A stretch of 64,000 bases of DNA. Source: Planctomycetaceae bacterium. GTDB lineage: Bacteria > Planctomycetota > Planctomycetia > Pirellulales > Pirellulaceae. The stretch is taken from contig PAPJ01000053.1 in NCBI GenBank assembly GCA_002709045.1, forward strand, positions 1-64,000. Reading direction: 5' to 3'. A model generated the notes under the pieces. That model saw nothing but the letters and a program-made list of their open reading frames with translations. It made no database searches and was not told the DNA's origin. How positions within the stretch are numbered: the first letter of the stretch is position 1; every line of letters starts with the position of its first letter. The position numbers and the translations under genes are program-made. Shown in pieces: positions 34,691 through 42,973 of this stretch.

Positions 34691-36493
34691 TTACTTCTTA
34701 TCCTGGCCTTTATCAAGCACTGCCATGAAGGCCTTCTGAGGGATATCAACACTGCCGATACTCTTCATTCGTTTTTTACCTTCACGCTGTTTGGCCCAGA
34801 GTTTCTTCTTACGCGAAATATCCCCACCGTAACATTTCGCAGTCACGTTTTTACGAAGTGCTCGTACAGTTTCACGAGCAATGATTTTTGCACCGATGGC
34901 AGCCTGAACCGCCACCTCAAACATATGTCGATCAATTTCCTGTTTAAGCTTCTTGCAGACTGCTCGTCCCCGCACCTGAGAATCTGCACGATGGCAAATT
35001 ACACTCAGCGCATCGACACGATTGCCATTAACCAAAATATCCATTCGAACAAGATCAGCAGCTTGATAACCAATGATCTCATAATCCATCGTGCCATAAC
35101 CACGCGTCGAGCTCTTTAACTTATCATGTAGATCATAAATTACTTCCGCTAATGGCAAGTCATAAGTCAGCATCATACGGGTTGTGGAAATATATTCCTG
35201 TGACTGTTGCACTCCACGACGTTCATTACACAACTTCATGATGGCACCGACATATTCACCGGGCGTAATAAAGTTAACACGTACAATCGGCTGTCGAAAT
35301 TCAAGAATATCACCTGGTTCTGGGACCTCCTGAGGACGGTGAATTCGTAATTCGGTGCCGTCCTTTCTGGTGACTTCGTAAGTCACGTTGGGAGCAGTTT
35401 GAATCAGGTCAACATCAGACTCCTGCTCCAATCGCTGTTGAACAATCTCCATATGTAATAAACCGAGAAAACCACATCGAAACCCAAATCCCAGCGCTTC
35501 ACTGGTTTCTGCCTCAAATTCAAAGCTTGGATCATTAATTTTCAAACGGCCCAGTGCATCACGTAATTCCTTAAAGTCCTGACCATCTGACGGGTAAAGA
35601 CCACAATAAACCATTCGTTTCGGTTCCTGATACCCTGGTAAGGCCCGGACTTCGGATTTACTAAGACAAAGAGTATCCCCAATATGCACCATATCCAGTG
35701 ACTTAATATTACATATTACATAGCCCACCTGACCTGCTTGAAGTTGATCACATGGCGTCTGTTGCGGAGTAAATTGTCCAATTTCAATTACATCGTGCGA
35801 CGACCCGGCACGTACAAACTTAATCTTGTCACCTTTACGAATCGTTCCTTCCATTACCCGGAGATAGGTAATCGCTCCACGGAATTCGTCATAATGTGAA
35901 TCAAAAACCATGGCTGCCAAATCAGCGTCTGGGTTGCCGGTTGGGGGAGGGACGTTTTCGATAATCGAATCCAGCAGCCCCTCGATACCAATCCCTTCTT
36001 TGGCACTGACTTTTTGAACATCCGCATCACCCAAACCGAATTGCTGTTCAATTTCCTCGATCACTTCATCGACGCGAGCATAATCCAAGTCAATCTTATT
36101 GATTACCGGGATAATTGCTAGATCGTGGTCAAAAGCATTGTAACCATTCGCCACTGTCTGAGCTTCCACGCCTTGAAATGCATCCACTAATAGCAACGCT
36201 CCTTCACAACAGGTCAAGGCGCGTGAAACTTCATACTGAAAGTCGACGTGACCGGGAGTATCAATCAGATTGAGCTGATATGTTTCGTTGCCGCGTTTGT
36301 ACTCGACACTGACGCTGCGAGCTTTAATCGTGATGCCGCGATCCCGCTCGAGTTGCATATCATCCAGCATTTGCTCCTTCATCTCACGTTCGGAAACCGT
36401 TCCTGTGTATTCCAGCAGTCGGTCTGCCAGCGTACTTTTACCGTGGTCAATGTGAGCAATAATGCTGAAGTTTCTAATATTACGGCAATCCAT
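34691..36493 (-). CDS. lepA: Elongation factor 4 (LepA) GTPase
   Basis: A translational GTPase that acts on stalled or stressed ribosomes and in subunit biogenesis. The 600 residues begin NIRNFSIIAHIDHGKSTLADRLLEYTG (G1). GITIKARSV, DTPGHVDFQYEVSRAL (G3) and NKIDLDYA (G4) follow. The LepA-specific C-terminal domain ends KKLWAKQREGKKRMKSIGSVDIPQKAF. Length and order are standard. The two signal peptidase genes follow on the same strand. Confidence 0.98.
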   Translation of the reverse strand: MDCRNIRNFSIIAHIDHGKSTLADRLLEYTGTVSEREMKEQMLDDMQLERDRGITIKARSVSVEYKRGNETYQLNLIDTPGHVDFQYEVSRALTCCEGALLLVDAFQGVEAQTVANGYNAFDHDLAIIPVINKIDLDYARVDEVIEEIEQQFGLGDADVQKVSAKEGIGIEGLLDSIIENVPPPTGNPDADLAAMVFDSHYDEFRGAITYLRVMEGTIRKGDKIKFVRAGSSHDVIEIGQFTPQQTPCDQLQAGQVGYVICNIKSLDMVHIGDTLCLSKSEVRALPGYQEPKRMVYCGLYPSDGQDFKELRDALGRLKINDPSFEFEAETSEALGFGFRCGFLGLLHMEIVQQRLEQESDVDLIQTAPNVTYEVTRKDGTELRIHRPQEVPEPGDILEFRQPIVRVNFITPGEYVGAIMKLCNERRGVQQSQEYISTTRMMLTYDLPLAEVIYDLHDKLKSSTRGYGTMDYEIIGYQAADLVRMDILVNGNRVDALSVICHRADSQVRGRAVCKKLKQEIDRHMFEVAVQAAIGAKIIARETVRALRKNVTAKCYGGDISRKKKLWAKQREGKKRMKSIGSVDIPQKAFMAVLDKGQDKK

Positions 36494-36527
36494 TCAACCG
36501 ATCTGCCTGTTCCTGTTTCTTATTATC

Positions 36528-37544
36528 TCAAGAAGTTTGACCAAATTGTTTACGAGCTACCCCGGCAGCACCGATATATCCGCACGAACTTCCCAGTGTC
36601 GCAAAATCTATAATCGTGTTTTCAGCCAAAACTGGAAAGGTCAACTCCGCCACCGTCTTACGAATAGTCTCTAAAAATTTCTTGCCGGTTTCCGATTCTC
36701 GACCACCAAAGTTCACTCCACCACCCAAAACAACAATCCCGGGATCGATGATATGCATAATCGATGTAATACCACGTCCCAGTAATTCCGCCGTTTCCAC
36801 AATAATCGCTTCCGCAAACGGATCACCTTGCTCGGCATGATTTGCTATATCCAGAGCGCTAAACGATCCGTTTTCCTCCATAGTTTCGGCTAGCGAGGAT
36901 GCTTCACCTGCTATCAGTTGTTCCTCAGCACGCTTCACTAAACTAGTCGCACTGACATAAGCTTCAAGATGTCCGGGTTGACCGCAGGGACACACTCTTG
37001 CATCAGGGCTACTGTCAATAATGATATGCCCACACTCGCTTCCATGGCTGTTATCGCCATGCAACGCGCCATCCTGAAGAATCACACCTCCTCCTACACC
37101 TGTACCCAGAGTAACCATCACTAGGCTGTCGTGTTCACGCCCGCGACCAACCCAATACTCACCATAAGCAGCGGCATTGCCATCATTAATAAAAGCAACC
37201 GGCTTGCCGGATTGCTCTTGAAAATAATTACGGATCGGAAAGAAGTTCCAGCCACTCATATTGGGCATATGCAGCAGCTTACCTTCCCTGACGTTCATCG
37301 TGCCTGGTGTGCCCAAACCAAGAGCTTGGATATCCTCCCAAACGATTCCAGCTTCATTCAATAAACCTCTGGCGAATGACAGAATGCGGGCGACACCATC
37401 TTGCGGACCTTTTTCATGCTCCGTTGCGATCTTTCCATGCGCAAGGCTGCGACCGGTATCATCAACGATCCCTATTTTTACGCTTGTCCCACCTACATCG
37501 ACTCCAAGGTAGACAGGAAGTACTGGACTCTCTTCAGCGGACAT
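36528..37544 (-). CDS. ROK-family glucokinase
   Basis: A cytosolic sugar kinase of 338 residues. The ATP-binding DVGGTSVKIGIVDDTG opens the protein, VTLGTGVGGGVIL is the second phosphate motif, and the ROK zinc site is HIIID...CPCGQPGHLEAYVS. The Glu-His pair SECGH and HLE fit glucose-type substrates. Glucokinase is the most likely activity; other hexoses or N-acetylhexosamines are possible. It is read in the same direction as the EamA gene upstream and lepA downstream. Confidence 0.88.
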   Translation of the reverse strand: MSAEESPVLPVYLGVDVGGTSVKIGIVDDTGRSLAHGKIATEHEKGPQDGVARILSFARGLLNEAGIVWEDIQALGLGTPGTMNVREGKLLHMPNMSGWNFFPIRNYFQEQSGKPVAFINDGNAAAYGEYWVGRGREHDSLVMVTLGTGVGGGVILQDGALHGDNSHGSECGHIIIDSSPDARVCPCGQPGHLEAYVSATSLVKRAEEQLIAGEASSLAETMEENGSFSALDIANHAEQGDPFAEAIIVETAELLGRGITSIMHIIDPGIVVLGGGVNFGGRESETGKKFLETIRKTVAELTFPVLAENTIIDFATLGSSCGYIGAAGVARKQFGQTS

Positions 37545-37640
37545 CTGTGAAATTGACTCCTAACCGACGGCTTGCTTTATTCTCTATTTTAGACAAGACC
37601 GTAACAATCTGTAATTGTTCTATTTAGGTTTGGGAACAGG

Positions 37641-38591
37641 TTACTTGTTTCTCTTCATAACCATTAATCCTATGATCGTCAGAATAATACCCCCGACCAT
37701 CCAGCCACTAACAGGCTCTTGAAAGATGACTGCCCCGGTAATCGCCCCCAAAGCAGCCTGACTTGCATTCACAAGATTGTAACGGGTCACAGATAATATT
37801 TTGATGGCAGAAACGAGCGCCACAAAAGCGATCGCATTACAGACACCTGCCAGTATCATTTGCAGAAGATTGTCTGCCGCTAAGTTGCGGGGAACTTCCC
37901 AGGAACCATTCGAGGCGCTAATAACCAGCAAAAACAAAAAACCGGTAATGCTGATAATTGTCATAATTGCCGGTTGTGAAACACCACGATTACCAACCAC
38001 TTTAATCACTGCACCGAAGAATCCATAATTAACCCCGGAAACAATAACGGCTCCAACAGCAAATACTAATAAATAGGGATTGGCATCCGGGTTTTCCAGA
38101 GTTTGTTTCAACTGGGCGAATGCTTGTTTACCTCCGGTTGATAAAACGACCACAGCAGTGATCAGAATAAACATCGACAAGATAGTTCTGCGTGAAGGCG
38201 TATCCTTCAAAAACCACCAGTCGACCAAAGCTCCGGTCACAATCAAGACACCCAAACAAATTGGTACGGCTAAACTAATACCGATTTTATTAAGCGACCA
38301 TTGAAAACCAACATTACCCAGAAAATGCGATGTCATCGATAACAGCACCAATCCCACGACTATTCGGGGTGGACATATTTTTCTTTCATTCTTTTGGTAA
38401 TGCCATACCAACCAGGGAAAAACAATCAGGATTGTAGGAACGGCTTTAACACAACTAACCCAAACAGGGTCACAGTCATCCACAGCGCGCAGAAAAACAT
38501 TCGCGGCCGAATATCCGATCGAGGAAACGGCACCCAGAATAATACCACGTCGGTATAAATCTACACCTTGCGAAATGGTCTGATCTTCCAA
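37641..38591 (-). CDS. EamA/DMT-family transporter
   Basis: A 316-residue inner-membrane protein with ten predicted helices as two EamA repeats. The first half begins GAVSSIGYSAANVFLRAVDDCDPVWVSCVKA; the second ends SQAALGAITGAVIFQEPVSGWMVGGIILTIIGLMVM, the typical final EamA pair. Members export or exchange small metabolites, sugars or amino acids, and the substrate here cannot be inferred. It starts 12 bases after the upstream PncC/NadD fusion gene, so they may share a transcript. Confidence 0.88.
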   Translation of the reverse strand: MEDQTISQGVDLYRRGIILGAVSSIGYSAANVFLRAVDDCDPVWVSCVKAVPTILIVFPWLVWHYQKNERKICPPRIVVGLVLLSMTSHFLGNVGFQWSLNKIGISLAVPICLGVLIVTGALVDWWFLKDTPSRRTILSMFILITAVVVLSTGGKQAFAQLKQTLENPDANPYLLVFAVGAVIVSGVNYGFFGAVIKVVGNRGVSQPAIMTIISITGFLFLLVISASNGSWEVPRNLAADNLLQMILAGVCNAIAFVALVSAIKILSVTRYNLVNASQAALGAITGAVIFQEPVSGWMVGGIILTIIGLMVMKRNK

Positions 38592-38603
38592 CTGCCTACC
38601 CGT

Positions 38604-39701
38604 TTACCGTAAATCTCTGGAGGAGATATCCTGACGAAACTGATCTTCATCAACTGCTTTGCATATCTGTATCAGTGAAGAAGGCAACTTGAGATCTTCT
38701 AGTCGAGTAAATTGCAGCTGCTCATCCGATGAAGTCGAAAATGAAGCGTCCATTGTACGACCAAATACCAAAAAGCAAACCTCTAAGTCTGACATTTCCT
38801 GAAGTGCTGCATGAAGGTCATCTTCATTTTCATAATACCGACTCTCTGCAATACGGCCGATCGTATCTACACCCACTAAGAAACAGGCTTTTTCAAACAA
38901 CCTCGCTTTTTTACGAAATGTTGGTGCCCGCGTCACTACAACATCATTCGCTAAACAGATTGGCAATAACCGCTCGATACACGCGGCCTGATCCATCTGA
39001 GGTTTGTCAACATTCTCAACAGACAATTCAAAATGCACATGACCACGTAAGGCCTCGCGCGCGAACTTAGCCATACGAAGATGACCTGTATGTACTGGAT
39101 TGAACGAACCTGAAAGTACATTATTGATCTGGCTATCACCAATCACTGAATACTCCCGCCTGCCGTTACAGACTTCTTCTGTCGCAATAATCAGTTGAAG
39201 CAAACGTTCAACTATTCTCAGCATTGACAGGGTTGCCATTTGCTGTCGCTCAGTACGACCAGCCTTGACAAGAACTTCACGTTGGGAAGTAACCACTATT
39301 CGGTCACGCTGACGTAATGCGGCGGCCAAAAAAACAACTCCATCTAATCCGTCCGGAGATTCCGGTCCTAAATGCCCGGTAATCGAGACTGCTAACTGAG
39401 CTTCGGCAGTCTGCTGTAATGCTCCCTGAGCCATCTGGATTGCAACAGTTGAACTGACCGGACCAACAGATTCAAGATCTTGCGTGCTAACCTCAAGCCA
39501 ACGGTGCTTCGAGTCATTGCGATAAGTGACATGCGACCCGCAAAAAAATTCAGAAATCCCTGGCTGACTACCAATTACGGCGGCTGCTAGACCGCTGGTG
39601 CAACTTTCAGCAAATACAAATTTCTGAGCTGATTGTTCAGCCAATTGCCGAATTTTCAATGCCGCTGCAGTTAGCTCTGATCGTAAATTGTCGTCTGACA
39701 C
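38604..39701 (-). CDS. Fusion of a CinA/PncC amidase domain with a NadD-like nucleotidyltransferase
   Basis: A 365-residue two-domain protein. Residues about 8-170 are the CinA C-terminal (PncC) domain that deamidates nicotinamide mononucleotide: FVFAESCTSGLAAAVIG, TYRNDSKHRWLEVS, VGPVSSTVA and SITGHLGPESPDG. Residues about 184-362 are an HxGH nucleotidyltransferase: GSFNPVHTGHLRMA (His204-His207), FLVGVDTIGRI and a terminal ISSRDLR resembling the ISSTxxR motif of NadD. Together these would turn NMN to NaMN and then NaAD, two successive steps of NAD recycling; this is inference. The start is GTG 39701, 6 bases after the preceding gene's stop, without a clear Shine-Dalgarno. Confidence 0.82.
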   Translation of the reverse strand: MSDDNLRSELTAAALKIRQLAEQSAQKFVFAESCTSGLAAAVIGSQPGISEFFCGSHVTYRNDSKHRWLEVSTQDLESVGPVSSTVAIQMAQGALQQTAEAQLAVSITGHLGPESPDGLDGVVFLAAALRQRDRIVVTSQREVLVKAGRTERQQMATLSMLRIVERLLQLIIATEEVCNGRREYSVIGDSQINNVLSGSFNPVHTGHLRMAKFAREALRGHVHFELSVENVDKPQMDQAACIERLLPICLANDVVVTRAPTFRKKARLFEKACFLVGVDTIGRIAESRYYENEDDLHAALQEMSDLEVCFLVFGRTMDASFSTSSDEQLQFTRLEDLKLPSSLIQICKAVDEDQFRQDISSRDLR

Positions 39702-39707
39702 AGGAAG

Positions 39708-40928
39708 CTACTTATTTAAATCGTCCGAAACTTCAGGTTTCTTGTTATCTTCGAGCCACTGCTTGCCATTTTCATTCCACCAGGAAGTCCACTTCTGATG
39801 AGCTTTTTCTCGATTATCATCCTCCGCAAAACCGCAGGAGTAAACTTCATAAACAAAAATCGGGCTTGGCCGGGAAAAACGATAACCATAGTCTTTTGGA
39901 TTTTGTTTGGTGAGATGCAGCAGCATGATCAGAACTGTGTCACGCAATTGTGTCTTAATAAGCTTTCCGCCAGCCTGTGGCGTGCTCCAAGAATGCACTA
40001 ATGTTTTTTGAGTTAGTAATGGCTGCAATAACTCAATTTCCTCTGCACCTCCAAATCGAGCCGCACAAATCGCCGCATACTGTTCACTCGTCGAATAACT
40101 AGTGGTGTTATTTAACAGTTCCCGAGCTACTTTGATACCGGTCTCACCAAATCCGTAATTTAGAATAAGCATCAAACCCAAAGTCTTATTGCGGGATTTA
40201 GTCGCCAGAGCGGCCCATTCACGCGTCATACGCTTGCCAACATCTGAATCAGGCTTATCAATAATCTGAGACTTAATCTGCGAGTAATTCAGCAGATTGT
40301 AGACCGGCGAAACTAATGTCTCACGTTCTGCTATTGAAAGCTGACTGGCTCCCAACATCACAGTGGCAATACTCTGAACCTGAGGAATTGTGGGGCCGGT
40401 AGGTGTATAGTTTCCATATGGCTGAAGACGCTTGACCCGTTCCTGAAGCAACTCGACTAACCCTTTCCTCGTTTCAATCGACCTCAACAGACTCGCTTCT
40501 GACCGCACCATCGATGCGAAGAACTTTCGCTCTGCCTCACTAGTACCAATTTTCTTCTGATACAAATCCCAGCCAGGCAGATCATGTTCTAAGTTGCCGT
40601 CCACATCGTCGATAAAGCGTTGTAGTTTTTGCTCAAAATCCTCATACATCAGATCAACATAAATACGTCGAGACCGACTACGAATTTCAGGATCCGGACT
40701 ACGTAATCCAGACGCTAATTCGCGCCGCGCTGATAATCCTATCTTGGTCAAATCTTTCTGAGCACGTTCACGTATCTGGAAAGACGAGTCACCAAGAAGC
40801 TGCACCATCTTTTCGTATTCAGGATTCAGTGCATTAGGGGGCTCTTGCGCATCACTATATGCAGCAGTCGTTATAACAACGAATACCGAAATCAGAACAC
40901 GTGTTAATCGATAAATGATACGTTTCAT
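39708..40928 (-). CDS. Exported protein with HEAT-like N-terminal repeats
   Basis: A 406-residue protein starting at ATG 40928 with a signal peptide (MKRIIYRLTRVLISVFVVIT, then TAAYSDAQ). The start of the mature part, VQLLGDSSFQIRERAQKDLTKIGLSARRELASGLRSPDPEIRSRSRRI, has the HEAT-repeat pattern common in planctomycete exported proteins. Later parts are helical and end in a charged C-terminus (WTSWWNENGKQWLEDNKK). No enzyme motif is seen. The frame runs upstream to 41027, but those residues precede the signal peptide and look non-coding. The protein is probably periplasmic. Confidence 0.78.
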   Translation of the reverse strand: MKRIIYRLTRVLISVFVVITTAAYSDAQEPPNALNPEYEKMVQLLGDSSFQIRERAQKDLTKIGLSARRELASGLRSPDPEIRSRSRRIYVDLMYEDFEQKLQRFIDDVDGNLEHDLPGWDLYQKKIGTSEAERKFFASMVRSEASLLRSIETRKGLVELLQERVKRLQPYGNYTPTGPTIPQVQSIATVMLGASQLSIAERETLVSPVYNLLNYSQIKSQIIDKPDSDVGKRMTREWAALATKSRNKTLGLMLILNYGFGETGIKVARELLNNTTSYSTSEQYAAICAARFGGAEEIELLQPLLTQKTLVHSWSTPQAGGKLIKTQLRDTVLIMLLHLTKQNPKDYGYRFSRPSPIFVYEVYSCGFAEDDNREKAHQKWTSWWNENGKQWLEDNKKPEVSDDLNK

Positions 40929-41266
40929 ATAGCTCCATAATGCTGGCGAAAAATGAGGCTGATTACGATCGCCTAGCTTATTATAAGCCAAATTCATTTC
41001 GTTCTTAGGTATCAGAACCCTTTCCAAGTGCTCTAAATATCGGGAAAGCTACTGTTTTTGTAATGTTTTCCAGGCCGATATCAATTTTCCTGCTTTTTTC
41101 TCGTAACGGTACCAATATTCACTAACAACCTGCGAATAAGGGAATGTTAGTACTGCTGAAAAGGATTTCAGCATTTGTTTATTAGGATGTTGCCTCCAAC
41201 TGGAGATACAAACCGGTTAGGCATGCACAATTTCAATCGCAGATTCTCTTGAAAGGAGACCGTACG
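40929..41266. other. Divergent intergenic region with an 8-bp stem-loop
   Basis: It separates the minus-strand HEAT-like gene from the plus-strand coiled-coil gene. It holds no ORF, but contains the hairpin and T-rich stretch at 41154-41180 (listed separately) and presumably both promoters. Confidence 0.6.
41154..41180 (+). terminator. Terminator-like hairpin in the leader of the coiled-coil gene
   Basis: tgctgaaa (41154-41161) pairs perfectly with tttcagca (41166-41173) around a 4-base loop and is followed by tttgttt. No plus-strand gene ends here, so it could be an attenuator for the gene at 41267 or the end of a small RNA encoded in 41030-41150. Confidence 0.45.
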
Positions 41267-42079
41267 ATGAAAAAGAAAGTTTTGTATGTCGGAGGCGGTG
41301 CCGCTGCAGTCATGCTGCTCCTTGCACTGCTATTCGGCAGCGACGCAACAAGTTATGTAACCACTTCCGTAGCCAGTGTTCGCGACTCGGTCAAAAATTC
41401 CGTTCCCGTGGAATTCGAATTGGAACGAGCACGTCAGGAAATTTCGGATATTACACCTGAAATTCGAAAAAACATGGAGCTCATCGCTCGCGAAGAAGTC
41501 GAGATCGAAAAGCTCGAGGCTAATATCACTCAATTTGAAGAGAAGTTGGCTGAAGATGAAAAGTCGATCAAACGCCTAAATGCGGACCTTTCATCTGGTG
41601 TTGAGTATGTAACGTACCACGGTATCGAGTACTCTGCGAACGATGTGAAGCGAGATCTTACGAATCGCTTTGATGAGTTCAAGACAGATAACGAAACTCT
41701 GGCAAACCTTAAGAAACTCCATGTCACTCGAATGGACAATCTGAAAACAGTTCGTGGTCGACTGGCATCTATGCAGGCCTCACAGCGAAAGCTGCGAGTG
41801 GAAATCGATCATCTTGCTGCTCGCAACAAGATGATCGAGGTTACCAAGTCTGCCAGTGAGTTTGAAATTGACGATAGTCAGCTTGCAAAGGCAAACGCCT
41901 TAATCAACAACCTCGACTCCCGTCTTAGTACCGAGGAGAAATTGTCTCACGTCACCAATCAGTCACTGGATCGTATTCCAGTCGAAGCTGAATCGACAAC
42001 AGACATCCTTGACGATGTTGCCAACTATTTTGAATCTCAGGAGAAAAAATCTCCCCAGACCAGATTAGCCGGCAAATAA
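41267..42079 (+). CDS. Membrane-anchored coiled-coil protein
   Basis: A 270-residue protein. It has one N-terminal membrane anchor (KVLYVGGGAAAVMLLLALLFG, residues 4-24) followed by a Glu/Lys/Leu-rich helical region with heptad character (about 50-115 and 135-200), interrupted by a short aromatic stretch (GVEYVTYHGIEYSANDVKRDL). AAAGGAG lies 8 bases before the ATG, the strongest ribosome binding site in the window, and a terminator follows. Together with a divergent leader hairpin this suggests a well-expressed, single-gene transcript. I do not recognise a family; a PspA-like or envelope-spanning structural role is possible but unproven. Confidence 0.82.
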   Translation: MKKKVLYVGGGAAAVMLLLALLFGSDATSYVTTSVASVRDSVKNSVPVEFELERARQEISDITPEIRKNMELIAREEVEIEKLEANITQFEEKLAEDEKSIKRLNADLSSGVEYVTYHGIEYSANDVKRDLTNRFDEFKTDNETLANLKKLHVTRMDNLKTVRGRLASMQASQRKLRVEIDHLAARNKMIEVTKSASEFEIDDSQLAKANALINNLDSRLSTEEKLSHVTNQSLDRIPVEAESTTDILDDVANYFESQEKKSPQTRLAGK

Positions 42080-42100
42080 TGATGTCCGACTTTGGGAAAT

Positions 42101-42130
42101 GGGGTTCACGCTCAACCGTGGGCCCCTTTT
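42101..42130 (+). terminator. Intrinsic terminator after the coiled-coil gene
   Basis: ggggttcac (42101-42109) pairs with gtgggcccc (42118-42126), including two G-U pairs, and is followed by TTTT. It separates the coiled-coil gene from the FHA/kinase genes and shows that the open frame reaching back to 42092 is not the FHA start. Confidence 0.75.
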
Positions 42131-42175
42131 CCTGCGCGGACAGCCAAAGATGATAAAATAAGGATGAACCCACAA

Positions 42176-42892
42176 ATGAATACAACAGGAATAAAGCGGC
42201 CTCTGGCTTTTACGAATTCCACTCGTGTTCCGGCTGTTCCACCTAAAAAATTCGCAACTAACTATGCTTACTTTTCCCGGACAAACAAGAAGATTATGAA
42301 AGCCGTTTCTGATCGATTTTTAATGTGGATCGACGCTGTAGGTGGTTATTTAGTTTGTCTCAATAACCAACTGACGATCGGGCAGGCTCGCCCCGGGCTG
42401 AATATCGATATTCCACTTGCCGCTGATATCACCAGCAAACACGCACGACTAAAACGACAGGGTAAAGAGGGCGATTATATTATCGAACCCCTGTCTGAGG
42501 TAATGGTGCAAAACAAAAGAATCCAGTCCCCCACACTTTTACATGACGGTGATCTGATTTGCTTAGGAACCGCTCAACTGCAATTCACTAAACCTCATCC
42601 GCTTAGTGCAAGTGCTCGATTGGATCTGATCGGTGGCAGTCGTACCAATCCCTATGCCGATGCCATCCTACTAATGAGTGATACACTCATTATTGGTAAT
42701 AATTTGGCCAATCATGTTGTCTATCATGGTGAAGATCATCAGATCGTTTTATATCAACAGGATGGAAAACTGCATTATCGATCGGACCAGCAAGTCAATC
42801 TTGATGGAGTTACAAACCAAACCGCCGGTGAACTATTTTACGGTTCGCAGGTAAAAGGCGAACGTATTTCTTTTAGTCTGGAACAGGTGTAG
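42176..42892 (+). CDS. FHA domain protein
   Basis: A soluble protein of about 238 residues. Residues about 45-130 form a forkhead-associated domain that binds phosphothreonine peptides: VCLNNQLTIGQARPGLNIDIPL, then ITSKHARLKRQGKEGDYIIEPL. The conserved Ser-Lys-His (SKH) of the phosphate pocket is present. The second half (LLMSDTLIIGNNLANHVVYHG) looks like a second, weaker FHA-like repeat. The start is ATG 42176 with AAGGA 11 bases upstream; ATG 42164 is the alternative. Placement directly before a Ser/Thr kinase gene suggests it reads that kinase's phosphorylation. Confidence 0.75.
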   Translation: MNTTGIKRPLAFTNSTRVPAVPPKKFATNYAYFSRTNKKIMKAVSDRFLMWIDAVGGYLVCLNNQLTIGQARPGLNIDIPLAADITSKHARLKRQGKEGDYIIEPLSEVMVQNKRIQSPTLLHDGDLICLGTAQLQFTKPHPLSASARLDLIGGSRTNPYADAILLMSDTLIIGNNLANHVVYHGEDHQIVLYQQDGKLHYRSDQQVNLDGVTNQTAGELFYGSQVKGERISFSLEQV

Positions 42893-42973
42893 TGGCTCTC
42901 ACGAACAATCTTTGTATTCAATCACTCCGGTATTTAACCTAAAAATAAACATACTTGATCCAATATCAAAACT

